A stretch of 64,000 bases of DNA from CAWKPF01 sp963851415 (GCA_963851415.1 CAWKPF010000003.1:1922001-1986000), one strand, 5' to 3'; shown: positions 27,123 to 35,921, counted from the first letter of the stretch. Numbers and translations: made by a program. Notes: generated from the sequence alone by a model not told the origin.

Positions 27123-28346
27123 ATGGGCTCGCGCAAGCGTGGTACCGACTACCAGTCCTTCGACTACCTCGAGCCGGGGTTCGACTACCGCGCCTTCGAC
27201 CTCGCTCCACAGCTCGAGCGTGTCGCCGGCGCACCCGTTGCGCTCGACCCGGGCCAGGAGTCGAGGGTCGACCGTTTGCTGGAAGACATGGTGATGGTCT
27301 CGCTCCACGAGCACCTCGGTGTCTTTCCCGCCGCGATCGAGCAGACTCCCGACTACGTCGGCGAGGGACGGATGGCGACCGCCTTCGAGGGACTGGCCGC
27401 TGGCCACTGGGACGCCGTCTTCGACAATCTGATGGATGGGATCTGTACCATCGAGTCCAGGGGAGGCTGGAAATGGACGGAGGTGCTCCACGACCTGGGA
27501 ATGAGACTCTGCGACCTGGCGCACCAGGACTTCGTGATCCATTGCACGGAGGTGGCCGATATCCTGCGCGCCCACGACGAGGGCCGAGTGGCGTGGGTGG
27601 CCACGATGGAGGGCGCGGCGATGATCGAGAACGAGCTCGATCGCATCGACCAGCTCTACGGCTTCGGCGTGCGCTCTCTGGGAATCACGTACTCCGAGTC
27701 CAACGCGCTGGGCACCGGACTCCGGGAGCCGGGAGACGGGGGTTTGACCGTCTTCGGCCGGCGAGCCGTCGAACGGATGAACAAGGTCGGACTCCTGATC
27801 GACTGCTCTCACTGCGGAGACCGCACCACCGTCGACACGATCGACGTCAGTGAGCAGCCGATCGTCCTCAGTCACATCGGCGCCCGTGCGCTCTGGGACT
27901 CGAACCGCCTGGCTCCGGACGCTGTGATGGAGGCCTGTGCGGCAAAGGGAGGAGTGATCGGGGTCGAAGCCGCGCCGCACACCACGGTGAGTCCCGAGCA
28001 CCCCCGTCACTCCATCGAATCGGTGATGGACCACTTCCAGTACATCGAGCGTCTGGTCGGCATCGACCACGTGGCTTTCGGTCCCGACACCGTCTACGGC
28101 GATCACGTCGCGCTGCACGACGTCTACGCGGCCAACCTTTCGATTCAGCAGTCGCGGGCTGCGTCGGCTGCCCAGCCGAAAGGGCAGGTCCAGGAGCGGG
28201 TGCCCTGGGTTTCTGGACTGGAGAACCCGACCGAGGGATCGAGCAATCTGGTGCGGGCGATGGTCGCCCGAGGCTACGACGACGAGGACGTCGCCAAGGC
28301 CATGGGTGGCAACGTGCTTCGCGTGCTCAACCAGGTGTGGCTCTGA
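27123..28346 (+). CDS. Membrane dipeptidase family protein (peptidase M19)
   Basis: This 407-residue protein starts at ATG 27123 after an AAGGAG. No signal peptide is visible, so it is probably cytoplasmic. M19 metal ligands are recognisable: Glu in EGAAMIENEL, His in DCSHCG, His in LSHIGARA and Asp in HVAFGPDT. The N-terminal site reads SLHEHLG rather than the usual HxD, a variant subfamily. It should cleave dipeptides, which fits flanking Na+ symporter genes and the M28 peptidase. Confidence 0.85.
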   Translation: MGSRKRGTDYQSFDYLEPGFDYRAFDLAPQLERVAGAPVALDPGQESRVDRLLEDMVMVSLHEHLGVFPAAIEQTPDYVGEGRMATAFEGLAAGHWDAVFDNLMDGICTIESRGGWKWTEVLHDLGMRLCDLAHQDFVIHCTEVADILRAHDEGRVAWVATMEGAAMIENELDRIDQLYGFGVRSLGITYSESNALGTGLREPGDGGLTVFGRRAVERMNKVGLLIDCSHCGDRTTVDTIDVSEQPIVLSHIGARALWDSNRLAPDAVMEACAAKGGVIGVEAAPHTTVSPEHPRHSIESVMDHFQYIERLVGIDHVAFGPDTVYGDHVALHDVYAANLSIQQSRAASAAQPKGQVQERVPWVSGLENPTEGSSNLVRAMVARGYDDEDVAKAMGGNVLRVLNQVWL

Positions 28347-28353
28347 CATCGAG

Positions 28354-29121
28354 GTGAGAACGCTCCTCCTCGTATTCCTGCTGGCGGCGCCGGCTTCAGG
28401 TTCCGGGTCGGCGCCTGCTCCCAGCATCGAAGAGTGCCTTCTTCGGGTCGATGCAGCACCGCCCGCGGCGTCATTCCGGCTCGAGTGCCGCCTGCGCCTG
28501 GACGGTGCCAGGGAGATCCCACTGCGCTGGCTGGCGTTCGAAGGGACTCGCGTCGAGCGCGAATCTCTGGTCGTCGAGGTCGAAGGGGAGGCCACCCTCG
28601 CCGAGTGGCGGGATCCGACCGAAGATTCCAGCGCGGTGCCAGACGCAGCGGGGAGAGCTTCGTGGCTGGTCGTGCCCCTGGACGAGCACTCCGCCACCGC
28701 GGTGGTTCGACTGCGGGTGGAGGGCACTCTCGAGGGAGCGATCCGAGGCTCCGGGGATCGTTTCTCGGCCACCCTGCCGATCCTCGCTCCGCCCTGGCCG
28801 GTTCAGGGGGGGACCGCGGCCTTCCAACTCGAGGTGAACCTGCCTCCCGAGCTGCAGATCGTCGACGCATTTCCGGCAGAGCTGGCTCGCGATCCCCGAG
28901 GCGAGCCTGCTCGGGCGCGCCTGCCCGCCCTTCCGGCGCTATTGCGATTCACGACAGCCTCGGCTCCGCGGTCCGTCGTGGCCCGCGGGCTGGCCCGGGT
29001 CCGCACCCGGGCCGGAGTGACCGATCTCGCGCTCGCCCTCACCCTGGTCGGCATCGGACTCGGTGCCTGGATCCGGGTCGGCCGTCACGAGGCGGGCCCT
29101 GCGCAGAGGCCCGAATCTTGA
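28354..29121 (+). CDS. Exported protein with C-terminal membrane helix, unknown function
   Basis: The protein has 255 residues if started at GTG 28354, which places a signal peptide at about 1-15; the open frame reaches back to 28306 inside the dipeptidase gene. A beta-rich extracytoplasmic region (about 20-205) is followed by one membrane helix (about 225-243). The stop overlaps the start of the 41-residue small protein (TTGA). No family was recognised. It resembles the 26656 gene in layout (signal peptide, beta domain, C-terminal anchor). Confidence 0.6.
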   Translation: MRTLLLVFLLAAPASGSGSAPAPSIEECLLRVDAAPPAASFRLECRLRLDGAREIPLRWLAFEGTRVERESLVVEVEGEATLAEWRDPTEDSSAVPDAAGRASWLVVPLDEHSATAVVRLRVEGTLEGAIRGSGDRFSATLPILAPPWPVQGGTAAFQLEVNLPPELQIVDAFPAELARDPRGEPARARLPALPALLRFTTASAPRSVVARGLARVRTRAGVTDLALALTLVGIGLGAWIRVGRHEAGPAQRPES

Positions 29122-29243
29122 CCTCACCCGGGTTCATCTTCTGGGGGCTCTTTCCAGCATTCGGCCTTCTTCTGGTGGCGTACCTCGTGTGGATGCTCCG
29201 AGCCGAACGAAAGGATTTCCGAGCCCGAAAGCCCCCACGATGA
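29118..29243 (+). CDS. 41-residue one-helix membrane protein, probable small subunit of the adjacent symporter
   Basis: TTG 29118 starts a 41-codon frame in a TTGA overlap with the preceding stop, and its own stop overlaps the symporter start (ATGA 29240-29243). The product has one hydrophobic helix (IFWGLFPAFGLLLVAYLVWML) and a basic tail (RAERKDFRARKPPR). Small one- or two-helix partners are known upstream of some SSS-family symporter genes. The double overlap argues that it is translated, but no homology is claimed. Confidence 0.55.
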   Translation: MTSPGFIFWGLFPAFGLLLVAYLVWMLRAERKDFRARKPPR

Positions 29244-30682
29244 GCGTTACCCTGGTCGTTTTCGGCTTCTACTTCGCGCTGCTCTTCGTGATCGGAGTGC
29301 GAGCGAATCGGATGACTCGTAGCGAGTCCGACTACTGGATCGCCGGCGGGCGCCTCGGCTGGCTCACCGGAGGCGCGACGCTGGCAGCCACACATGCCTC
29401 GGCCGGTACCTTCATCGGGACCCTCGGAGTGGTCTACACGGTCGGGTGGTCGTTCGCCTGGCTCGTCCTCTCGATCCCGATCGCCTACTGGTTCACCGCG
29501 GCCATCCTGGCGCCGCGTTTCGTACGCTCACGCCATTTCACCCTGCCCGCCTTTCTCGAGAGTCGATACGACAGTCGCGGGATCCGTGGGCTCGCAGCGG
29601 TGATCATCCTGATCGCGTCCGTGGTCTACATTCAGGCGCAGATCCTCGCCGGTGGCCTGATCGCCAACGTCGTGCTGGGTGTACCGCCCCGCGTCGGGAT
29701 GATCGGATTCACCGTGGTGCTGGTCGTGTACACGATGGCCGGAGGAATGATCGCGGTGGTCTACACGGACCTTCTCCAGCTGATCGTGATGACTCTCGGT
29801 GCCGCCTTCGCCCTGCCACTGGCACTCGACCATCTCGGCGGCCTGAGCTCCACCCTCGACTGGGTCGCCGTCGTCCAGCCGGGCGCCTTTCGATGGGATG
29901 CGCTCGCCCCCGGCCTGCTCTTCACCATGGGTCTCGCCTTCACCCTGGGGTCGGTGGCCACGCCCGAAAAGTTGATTCGCCTCTATGCGATGCGCGACCT
30001 ACGCACCGTGCGCCGAGGGGTGCTCTTCGCTATCGTCTTCACCACCGCCATGAATCTCATGGTGCTGACGCTCGCGCTGGCCGCGGTAGTTCTCTTCCCG
30101 GCGCTGTCGACGGGCGACCTGGCGATGCCGATGATCGCCCGAGCGGTGCTCCCACCGGTTGCAGGGGCTGTGCTGCTCGCCGCAGTGACGGCAGCCATGA
30201 TGTCGACCGTTGATTCCCTCCTGATCGTCGCGGGTTCCGCGCTGTCTCACGACCTGTACCAACAGCTGATCAATCCCAGCGCTTCGCCCCGCGAACGCGT
30301 ACTGATCGACCGCATCGGCGTCGTCGTCGTCGGGAGCATCCCGCTTCTCCTGATCCTCAGTGGAGTCGGAGAGGGCGAGCTGATTCAGTTCATCGTCCTG
30401 CTCTTCACCGCACTGATGGCGTCGAGCTTCTTCGCTCCGGTCGTCATCGGGGTCTACTGGCGTCGGGCGACCAAGGTGGGGGCAGCGGCGGCGATGCTCT
30501 GCGGCGTCACCGCCACCTTCGCGTGGAAGCTGTGGGGAGTGGCCTCGATCGATCCCGTTCTCCCCGGTTTCCTGAGCTCGGTTGCCGCCTTCGTCGCGGT
30601 CAGCCTGATCACCGAGCCTCCTCCCCCCTCCGCGCTGGCGCCGTACTTCGGCGAGGCCTCTGGAGGACGCGTCGACTCGTGA
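29240..30682 (+). CDS. Sodium:solute symporter (SSS family)
   Basis: This 480-residue protein has about 13 predicted membrane helices. It shows the SSS patterns SDYWIAGGRLGWLTGGATLAATHASAGTFIG near the N-terminus, YTMAGGMIAVVYTD in the middle and ALMSTVDSLLIVAGSA-like AAMMSTVDSLLIVAG (about 325-340). It moves a solute (amino acid, organic acid or vitamin) with Na+. The context of peptidases suggests an amino acid. Confidence 0.9.
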   Translation: MSVTLVVFGFYFALLFVIGVRANRMTRSESDYWIAGGRLGWLTGGATLAATHASAGTFIGTLGVVYTVGWSFAWLVLSIPIAYWFTAAILAPRFVRSRHFTLPAFLESRYDSRGIRGLAAVIILIASVVYIQAQILAGGLIANVVLGVPPRVGMIGFTVVLVVYTMAGGMIAVVYTDLLQLIVMTLGAAFALPLALDHLGGLSSTLDWVAVVQPGAFRWDALAPGLLFTMGLAFTLGSVATPEKLIRLYAMRDLRTVRRGVLFAIVFTTAMNLMVLTLALAAVVLFPALSTGDLAMPMIARAVLPPVAGAVLLAAVTAAMMSTVDSLLIVAGSALSHDLYQQLINPSASPRERVLIDRIGVVVVGSIPLLLILSGVGEGELIQFIVLLFTALMASSFFAPVVIGVYWRRATKVGAAAAMLCGVTATFAWKLWGVASIDPVLPGFLSSVAAFVAVSLITEPPPPSALAPYFGEASGGRVDS

Positions 30683-30729
30683 GCTCGAGCCCGTGGTGAT
30701 GTACTCTCCGTTGTCCTGGAGGTCCTGGA

Positions 30730-32145
30730 ATGCTACGAGTCGTAGTCTGTGCCATCGCTCTGCTTGGTCTTCTGACACCCGCCGCGAGCCCTGCCGTGGT
30801 TGACGAGGTCATCGATCTCGGTGAACGGTACCGCGACGCTGCGGGTCGGATCCTCGGCGCCGCTCTCACCGACGAGGACGGGTGGGAAAAGCTCCTTCAT
30901 CTCACCACCGCGATCGGACATCGGCTGAGTGGATCCGCCCAGCTCGAGCAAGCCATCGAGTGGGCCCACGCAACGATGGTCGAGGAGGGACTCGAGAGCA
31001 GGCTTCAGCCCGTCCAGGTGCCGCATTGGGTGCGTGGAGCAGAGTCGCTCCATCTGATCGAGCCGGTCGAGCGCGAGCTCAACATGCTGGGCCTCGGGAA
31101 CAGTGTGGGTACGGGGCCGGAGCCGATCGAGGCCGAGGTGCTCGTCGTCGACAGCTTCGCTCACCTCGAGGGTCTCGAGCGCGAGCAGGTCGAGGGAAAG
31201 ATCGTGCTCTATTCCGTCGAGTGGGAAGGCTACGGCCGCACGGTGAGCTACCGGAGCACCGGAGCCTCGACAGCGGCAGCCAAGGGTGCCGTCGCGGCGT
31301 TGGTGCGCTCGGCGACCGGCCACAGCCTGAGTACCCCTCACACCGGGTCCCTGCGCTACCAGGACGACGTCCCGAGGATTCCCGCAGCAGCCGTCACCGT
31401 CGAGGACGCAGCGTGGCTGAAGCACCGAGCCCAGGCCGGTGACAAGATCGTGGTCCGCCTGCAGATGGACGCAGAGATGTTGCCCGACGCTCCCTCAGCC
31501 AATGTGATTGCCGAGATCAGGGGAAGCGAGCTCCCGGACGAGATCGTGGTGATGGGCGGACACTTCGACTCGTGGGACGTGGGGCAGGGAGCCCACGACG
31601 ACGGCGCCGCGTGCATTGCTGCCTGGCACGCCCTCACGCTGCTCGACGAGCTCGGACTTCGGCCCCGCCGGACGCTGCGCGTCGTTCTCTGGACCAATGA
31701 GGAGAACGGTCTGGCCGGCGGGCGGGCCTACCGAGAGGCACTTACGGAGGCCGAAGTGGCCAATCACGTGGCCGCGATCGAAATGGACGGCGGCAATGAG
31801 CGCCCGATCGGTTTCGGCTTCACTCTTCCCGGAGCGGCGCCGGAATCCGACGACCCGCGCTCGATCGCCGCGTGGACGCAGCTGCGCCAGATCGCTGAGC
31901 TGTTCGAAGCCATCGACGCGAGCGAGATCACCGCTGGCGGCGGCGGGGCCGACATCTCGCCGCTGATGCGCGACGGGGTACCCGGTCTGGCTCTTCGAAC
32001 CGTGGGAGAGCACTACTTCGACTGGCATCACACCCATGCCGACACCATCGACAAGGTGGATCCTCAGGACTTTCGCAAGGCCGTCGCCCTCCTGGCCGTC
32101 ATGGGCTACGTGCTCGCCGACATGCCGGTACGACTCGGCGAGTGA
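30730..32145 (+). CDS. Exported M28-family zinc exopeptidase
   Basis: This 471-residue protein starts at ATG 30730, seven bases after GGAGG. A signal peptide (about 1-24) precedes a propeptide-like region, an inserted PA-like domain (about 115-255) and the M28 core. Zinc ligands are visible: His in GGHFDSWD, Asp in AHDDGA, Glu-Glu in WTNEENG, Asp in EMDGGNE and His in HHTHADT. It resembles plasma glutamate carboxypeptidase-like enzymes that trim peptides in the periplasm. It is the last gene of the apparent salvage operon. Confidence 0.92.
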   Translation: MLRVVVCAIALLGLLTPAASPAVVDEVIDLGERYRDAAGRILGAALTDEDGWEKLLHLTTAIGHRLSGSAQLEQAIEWAHATMVEEGLESRLQPVQVPHWVRGAESLHLIEPVERELNMLGLGNSVGTGPEPIEAEVLVVDSFAHLEGLEREQVEGKIVLYSVEWEGYGRTVSYRSTGASTAAAKGAVAALVRSATGHSLSTPHTGSLRYQDDVPRIPAAAVTVEDAAWLKHRAQAGDKIVVRLQMDAEMLPDAPSANVIAEIRGSELPDEIVVMGGHFDSWDVGQGAHDDGAACIAAWHALTLLDELGLRPRRTLRVVLWTNEENGLAGGRAYREALTEAEVANHVAAIEMDGGNERPIGFGFTLPGAAPESDDPRSIAAWTQLRQIAELFEAIDASEITAGGGGADISPLMRDGVPGLALRTVGEHYFDWHHTHADTIDKVDPQDFRKAVALLAVMGYVLADMPVRLGE

Positions 32146-32285
32146 GCTGCAGGGAACGGCCTCGGCCCGAGATCGCTCTCGAGCGAAGTCCCGTCGGGTC
32201 TGTATTAATGCAGAACTGGCCATATCTCTCTTTTCTTGTTATTCTCCGTTCGCTTGGCCACCCGCTGGTGGCAGGAGAACGGCCC

Positions 32286-33146
32286 ATGTCCGAGACACCC
32301 CGCCCCCGCCTCGCACTGCTCCCGCATCCCGTCCGGCGAGTCCCCGAGTGGACCGCAGGGGTCCTCTTCACTCTTCTCACCCTCTCTCTGCTCGCGCTCC
32401 TTCCTGCGCGCGCACAGGCCGACACCCTGGTCACGAAGAGCGGTCAGAAGATCGAGATGGAGGGCACCTACGAGATCGACGGCCGCCGCGTGCTCTATCG
32501 GCAGCTGAGTGGCAACCTCACCGCCATCCGGTTGAGCGAAGTCGACCTCGACGCCACGGAGGCCGCCAATCGGGCTCCCGTGGTGGGCAAACCCGTGTAC
32601 AACGCGCACAAAGACAACCCGAACTGGATTCTCCAGGCCCAACAGCGTGTGGACGGGGAACCGGTGCTGGTGTTGGGCGAGGGCGACCGAGAGCACCGAG
32701 AGGTCGTCGAGGCGATGACCGAGCTGGTGCGGGAGATGGGCAGCTCGATGGAAGAGGCCTTCGGCGCTTTCGACGCGAATGGTGAGATGAACGAGGTCTT
32801 CGACCAGATGGGCTCCGCCATGGGTGGCGCGATGGAAGAGGCCGCCAACTCGATGGGCTCGATGATGGGAGCCATGCTGGAGCTCTCCATGGAGCTCGAG
32901 ACCAAGATGCAGGGCTTCGAGAAACGCCACGATCTGCGGACCGAGTCCGGGATGCGCGAGGCGGCCCCGGAGATCTCCGAAATGGCGAGCCATGTCCGTT
33001 CCCGAGCCGGAAGCGAGAGCGATCCCGCGGTTCGACAGATGCTCGACGAGATGGCCTCCAGCTTTGACGAAGCGGCCCGCCTGGCGCGCGAACAGCCCGC
33101 CCAGGCCGCGGCCAGTTTCCGAAAGACCGGTACCCTGAACCCATAG
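32286..33146 (+). CDS. Exported Met-rich protein of unknown function
   Basis: This 286-residue protein starts at ATG 32286 with AGGAG eight bases upstream. A long basic N-terminus leads into a signal segment (about 22-45, ARA/AQA site). An SH3-like beta region follows (TLVTKSGQKIEMEGTYEIDGRRVLY, about 46-85). Then comes a long helix rich in Met, Glu and Ser (about 145-220: EEAFGAF, MGSAMGG, SMGSMMGAM). A TATTCT at 32240-32245 in an AT-richer stretch could be a -10 element. No family was recognised. Confidence 0.6.
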   Translation: MSETPRPRLALLPHPVRRVPEWTAGVLFTLLTLSLLALLPARAQADTLVTKSGQKIEMEGTYEIDGRRVLYRQLSGNLTAIRLSEVDLDATEAANRAPVVGKPVYNAHKDNPNWILQAQQRVDGEPVLVLGEGDREHREVVEAMTELVREMGSSMEEAFGAFDANGEMNEVFDQMGSAMGGAMEEAANSMGSMMGAMLELSMELETKMQGFEKRHDLRTESGMREAAPEISEMASHVRSRAGSESDPAVRQMLDEMASSFDEAARLAREQPAQAAASFRKTGTLNP

Positions 33147-33712
33147 AGACGGCTGAGATCACAGACCCCTCAGCTCGGGACCCCCGAAGCCGCGAGATCG
33201 CCCCCCTCCGGGTGCCCTTCCCTGGGATCCTCTGCGGTCCCCCAGGTGAGCGCGGTCTCCTCCCTCGAGCAACTGAGCGTTGTCTCCCTGGGTGACCGAG
33301 CTGAAGTCGGTTCCCCTCAGGTGAGCAGAGGCTGAAGACGGTCTCAGGACGCCTCGCCAGAAGTGCAGCAAAGGAAGAGACCTGACCGAGCCCAAGGTCT
33401 ACCGGATCCAGATACCGGGTCGGGTCTACCGGGTCGGGTTCACGGTTCACCCGGGCAGGGGTCGAGCCGCGGCGCTGTCTCGACCGGTCCTCCCCCGCGA
33501 CTGCGGACCCACTCCAGTGGTCCCGCGTCGAAGCCTGAACGCCGAAAGGGGCGTCATCGCACCGATCCCGGCCATGCTCGCCAGGGATCGACCCGGAGAT
33601 GCGGCCTTTCGGGATCGATCGGGGATCGAACCGACGAACCTCGACGCGAGACCCATTCGGCGTGCGATCCGTGACCGAAGCCGGGAGTCGGGCCGGCTCC
33701 CTGTGCGGGGTC
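33147..33712. other. Gene-free stretch with degenerate short repeats
   Basis: No convincing gene was found in these ~570 bases. From about 33241 to 33350, several imperfect copies of a 25-30 base unit of the form (C/T)AGGTGAGC...CTGAAG.CGGT.TC follow each other, some able to fold as small hairpins (for example ACCGA/TCGGT at about 33295-33311). A 16-base unit TACCGGGTCGGGTCnn is repeated at 33412 and 33428. GGGATCGA occurs at 33584, 33611 and 33622. Open frames here are short and overlap on both strands. Confidence 0.5.
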
Positions 33713-34093
33713 TCAGCGCCGTCGGGATGCCGAGCGGGCGAGCCTGCGCGACTCGACTCGGCTGTCAACGGCCCGGTCGTCGACCGCGACCACGCGACAC
33801 TCCGCGTCGATCCCCGCCCCGTCCGCGCGGCTCCGGCAGAGCGCGACAGCCTCCCGAATCGCGTCTTCGCGGGTGGAATGAGACGCCGAGAAGGCCCAGG
33901 CGGTGCGCGGACCGTCGGTGAGGGCCAGAGCCTTGTGCCCCGTCGCCTGGGCATATCGATCGACCACGCGGTCGAGACGACTGTCGGGCTCCGCCTGCAC
34001 CGCCGCAGAGCTTCCGAGCGTGAGGACCGCAATCACTCCTGCCAGGGCGAGAAGAGCGCGAAAGGACTGAGCACGAGATGAATGAGACTGCAT
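33713..34093 (-). CDS. Small exported protein of unknown function
   Basis: This 126-residue protein has a clear signal peptide (about 1-34, VQA site). The mature part contains STREDAIREAVALCRSR...ECRVVAVDDRAVD with two Cys about 17 residues apart, which could form a disulfide, and ends in a basic tail. A good sigma-70-type promoter lies upstream. No family was recognised. Confidence 0.6.
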   Translation of the reverse strand: MQSHSSRAQSFRALLALAGVIAVLTLGSSAAVQAEPDSRLDRVVDRYAQATGHKALALTDGPRTAWAFSASHSTREDAIREAVALCRSRADGAGIDAECRVVAVDDRAVDSRVESRRLARSASRRR

Positions 34094-34148
34094 GAGAAGG
34101 CCCCTTTCGAGGGTCGATGACGAGCCCTACACCCGCCATACTCATGCA

Positions 34149-34177
34149 AATCTATAAATACTTGTAACTCTCGTCAA
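34149..34177 (-). promoter_or_regulatory. Sigma-70-type promoter for the small exported protein
   Basis: On the minus strand, TTGACG (34177-34172) is separated by 17 bases from TAGATT (34154-34149), about 55 bases before the ATG at 34093. The stretch is strikingly AT-rich for this genome. Confidence 0.55.
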
Positions 34178-34251
34178 GCTCGGAAAACCTGATCTCTACC
34201 GCCCGCGTCCCCTGAGGAGTCGCGCTGCACCTGGGCGGCGGAGCGACTCGG

Positions 34252-35205
34252 TCACGCCTGCACCGCCTCCCAGCCGTAGTCGACATAGCGCCAGCTCACC
34301 TCATTCCCGCGAAACTCCAGCACGGAATAGCCTTCTTCGAAGCCGTCACGCGGCCCTTCCCACCAGTTTCCCGACACGGCACCCAGGTTCGCGAACTCGA
34401 TCCCCCGGAAGCGGTAGCTCTCGACGACGTGCAGATGCCCGGCCAGCACCAGCTTCACCGGGTGACGCATCAAGATCGCGGCCACCTGGTGGGCGTTGAC
34501 CACCGCAATACCGGCCGGGATCGCCTGCTCGGTGCCCTGGCGCCACTCGAAGAAGTTCGAGAACAGGGGGATGTGGCCCACCACCACGGTGGGCCGATTC
34601 GCCGCAGCAAGGTCGTCGTCCAGCCACGCCAGCTGCTCTTCGTCGACCCAGCCCCGATAGCTTCGGTCCACCATTCCGATCGTGTCGAGGACAACGAAGT
34701 GCCACTGCTCATGGTCGAAGGAATAGTAGGTCCGCTCGAGGTCGAACCGGTGCATGAAGTAGCGTTTGCCGAAGAGTCGACTGGACGGCGACAGGCCACT
34801 CTCCTCGTACAGTCCGAGGACATCGTGATTGCCCAGGGTGTGGTGGATCGGCACCGAAACCGAGGCCAGGGCCTCTTCGAACAGGTCGTACTGAGCGTCC
34901 GCCGCCGCCTGGTCGGTCTTCAGAACGTCGAACGCGAGATCGCCGCCGGTGATCACCAACTCCGGGGGGCGGGGTCGGGACAAGGCGTGATCGACCGCCA
35001 GGGCGCATCCGCGAGCGGCACCGAGCCGATCGAAGACGTGCGGATCGCTCAGGAAGACGACGCTGAAATCGGGCGGGGCCGCCGCGGTGCGGACCACCGC
35101 CGTGGAAGGGCTCTCGGCGCGCCGCGCCTGGCAGCCCCAGGCGGTGACAGCGGTGCCGGCGAGAACTCCGCCTCCCCAACGAAGCAGGTCTCTACGTGTC
35201 GTCAT
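34252..35205 (-). CDS. Tat-exported metallophosphoesterase
   Basis: This 317-residue protein starts at ATG 35205, six bases after GGAGG. A twin-arginine signal (TTRRDLLRWGGG) leads a hydrophobic segment and a Cys that could be lipidated (AWGCQ). Calcineurin-like metal motifs follow in order: LSDPHVF, GGDLAFD, LGNHDVLG, VVGHIP and AGHLHV. It hydrolyses a phosphoester in the periplasm; the substrate is unknown. Confidence 0.9.
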   Translation of the reverse strand: MTTRRDLLRWGGGVLAGTAVTAWGCQARRAESPSTAVVRTAAAPPDFSVVFLSDPHVFDRLGAARGCALAVDHALSRPRPPELVITGGDLAFDVLKTDQAAADAQYDLFEEALASVSVPIHHTLGNHDVLGLYEESGLSPSSRLFGKRYFMHRFDLERTYYSFDHEQWHFVVLDTIGMVDRSYRGWVDEEQLAWLDDDLAAANRPTVVVGHIPLFSNFFEWRQGTEQAIPAGIAVVNAHQVAAILMRHPVKLVLAGHLHVVESYRFRGIEFANLGAVSGNWWEGPRDGFEEGYSVLEFRGNEVSWRYVDYGWEAVQA

Positions 35206-35243
35206 CGTGATCCTCCGTCGCGCGTCGCATGCCGGTTCCCGAT

Positions 35244-35921
35244 TCAGCCACCGAGCCACATCGGCCCATGGAGCCAGTAGAAGCCGGCCGCCGCCAGAGC
35301 CCCGATCGCGAGCCCGGCCCACGGGAGCTCGGCCAGCGCCAGACGATTGCGTCCGGTCACGATCGCGGCGAACGGCAGGATCGAAGTCTGCTCGAAGTAC
35401 TCCGCAAGCCGATCGGCCGTGGCCGCTCGTTTCCGGCGGTCCTGGGCGACACTCCCCAGCAGCCCGTAGAGACCGAGTCCGCCGAAGAACACCAGGTCGT
35501 TGGTGAAGCCGTTGAGCAGCAGATGACCCACCGCGATCGCCACGAACCCCATGTTCATCGGGTGACGCGTGATGCGCGCCAACCCGCGGACCTCGGGCGA
35601 GGCCGGCGCCATCCCGAGAGCGCTCGGCTGTGCGAACGAAGCGATCAGCAGGGTGAACCCGAGCCCCGAGATCGCTATCGACAGCGGCCGTGCCCAGCTC
35701 TCGCTACGCAGGTTCCACAGCATCTCTCCGCCGTGTCGATGGGTCAGATAGAGCCACATCAAGGGAACGAACAGACCGAGGGCGACCAGGCTGTAGAGGC
35801 CGAGATACGGACCGGGACCGAGCGCCCCGACCAGACGGGGGCGAAGGCGCGCCGACGACGGCACGACATGGGTCAGGGCGAACGAGATCCAGAGCAGTGC
35901 CAACCAGCCCGCGGTCTCCAT
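35244..35921 (-). CDS. NnrU family membrane protein
   Basis: This 225-residue protein has about six predicted helices and the NnrU signatures THVVPSSARLRPRLV, ITRHPMNMGF and an N-terminal WISFALTH. NnrU-type proteins were linked to nitrogen-oxide metabolism and resemble isoprenylcysteine methyltransferase-fold membrane proteins; the role here is unproven. It begins upstream of the metallophosphoesterase gene on the same strand (38-base gap). Confidence 0.85.
   Translation of the reverse strand: METAGWLALLWISFALTHVVPSSARLRPRLVGALGPGPYLGLYSLVALGLFVPLMWLYLTHRHGGEMLWNLRSESWARPLSIAISGLGFTLLIASFAQPSALGMAPASPEVRGLARITRHPMNMGFVAIAVGHLLLNGFTNDLVFFGGLGLYGLLGSVAQDRRKRAATADRLAEYFEQTSILPFAAIVTGRNRLALAELPWAGLAIGALAAAGFYWLHGPMWLGG

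Noticed and set aside
25064..28772. Two long minus-strand frames (560 and 653 codons) opposite the SNF and M19 genes
   Set aside because: Composition is His/Gln/Asp-rich without domains. The plus-strand products are clear families.
33241..33441. Possible CRISPR array in the repeat stretch
   Set aside because: Repeats are imperfect, of unequal length and without regular spacers. No cas genes were seen.
33599..34081. 160-codon plus-strand frame over the small exported protein
   Set aside because: No domain or ribosome site. The opposite frame has a signal peptide and promoter.
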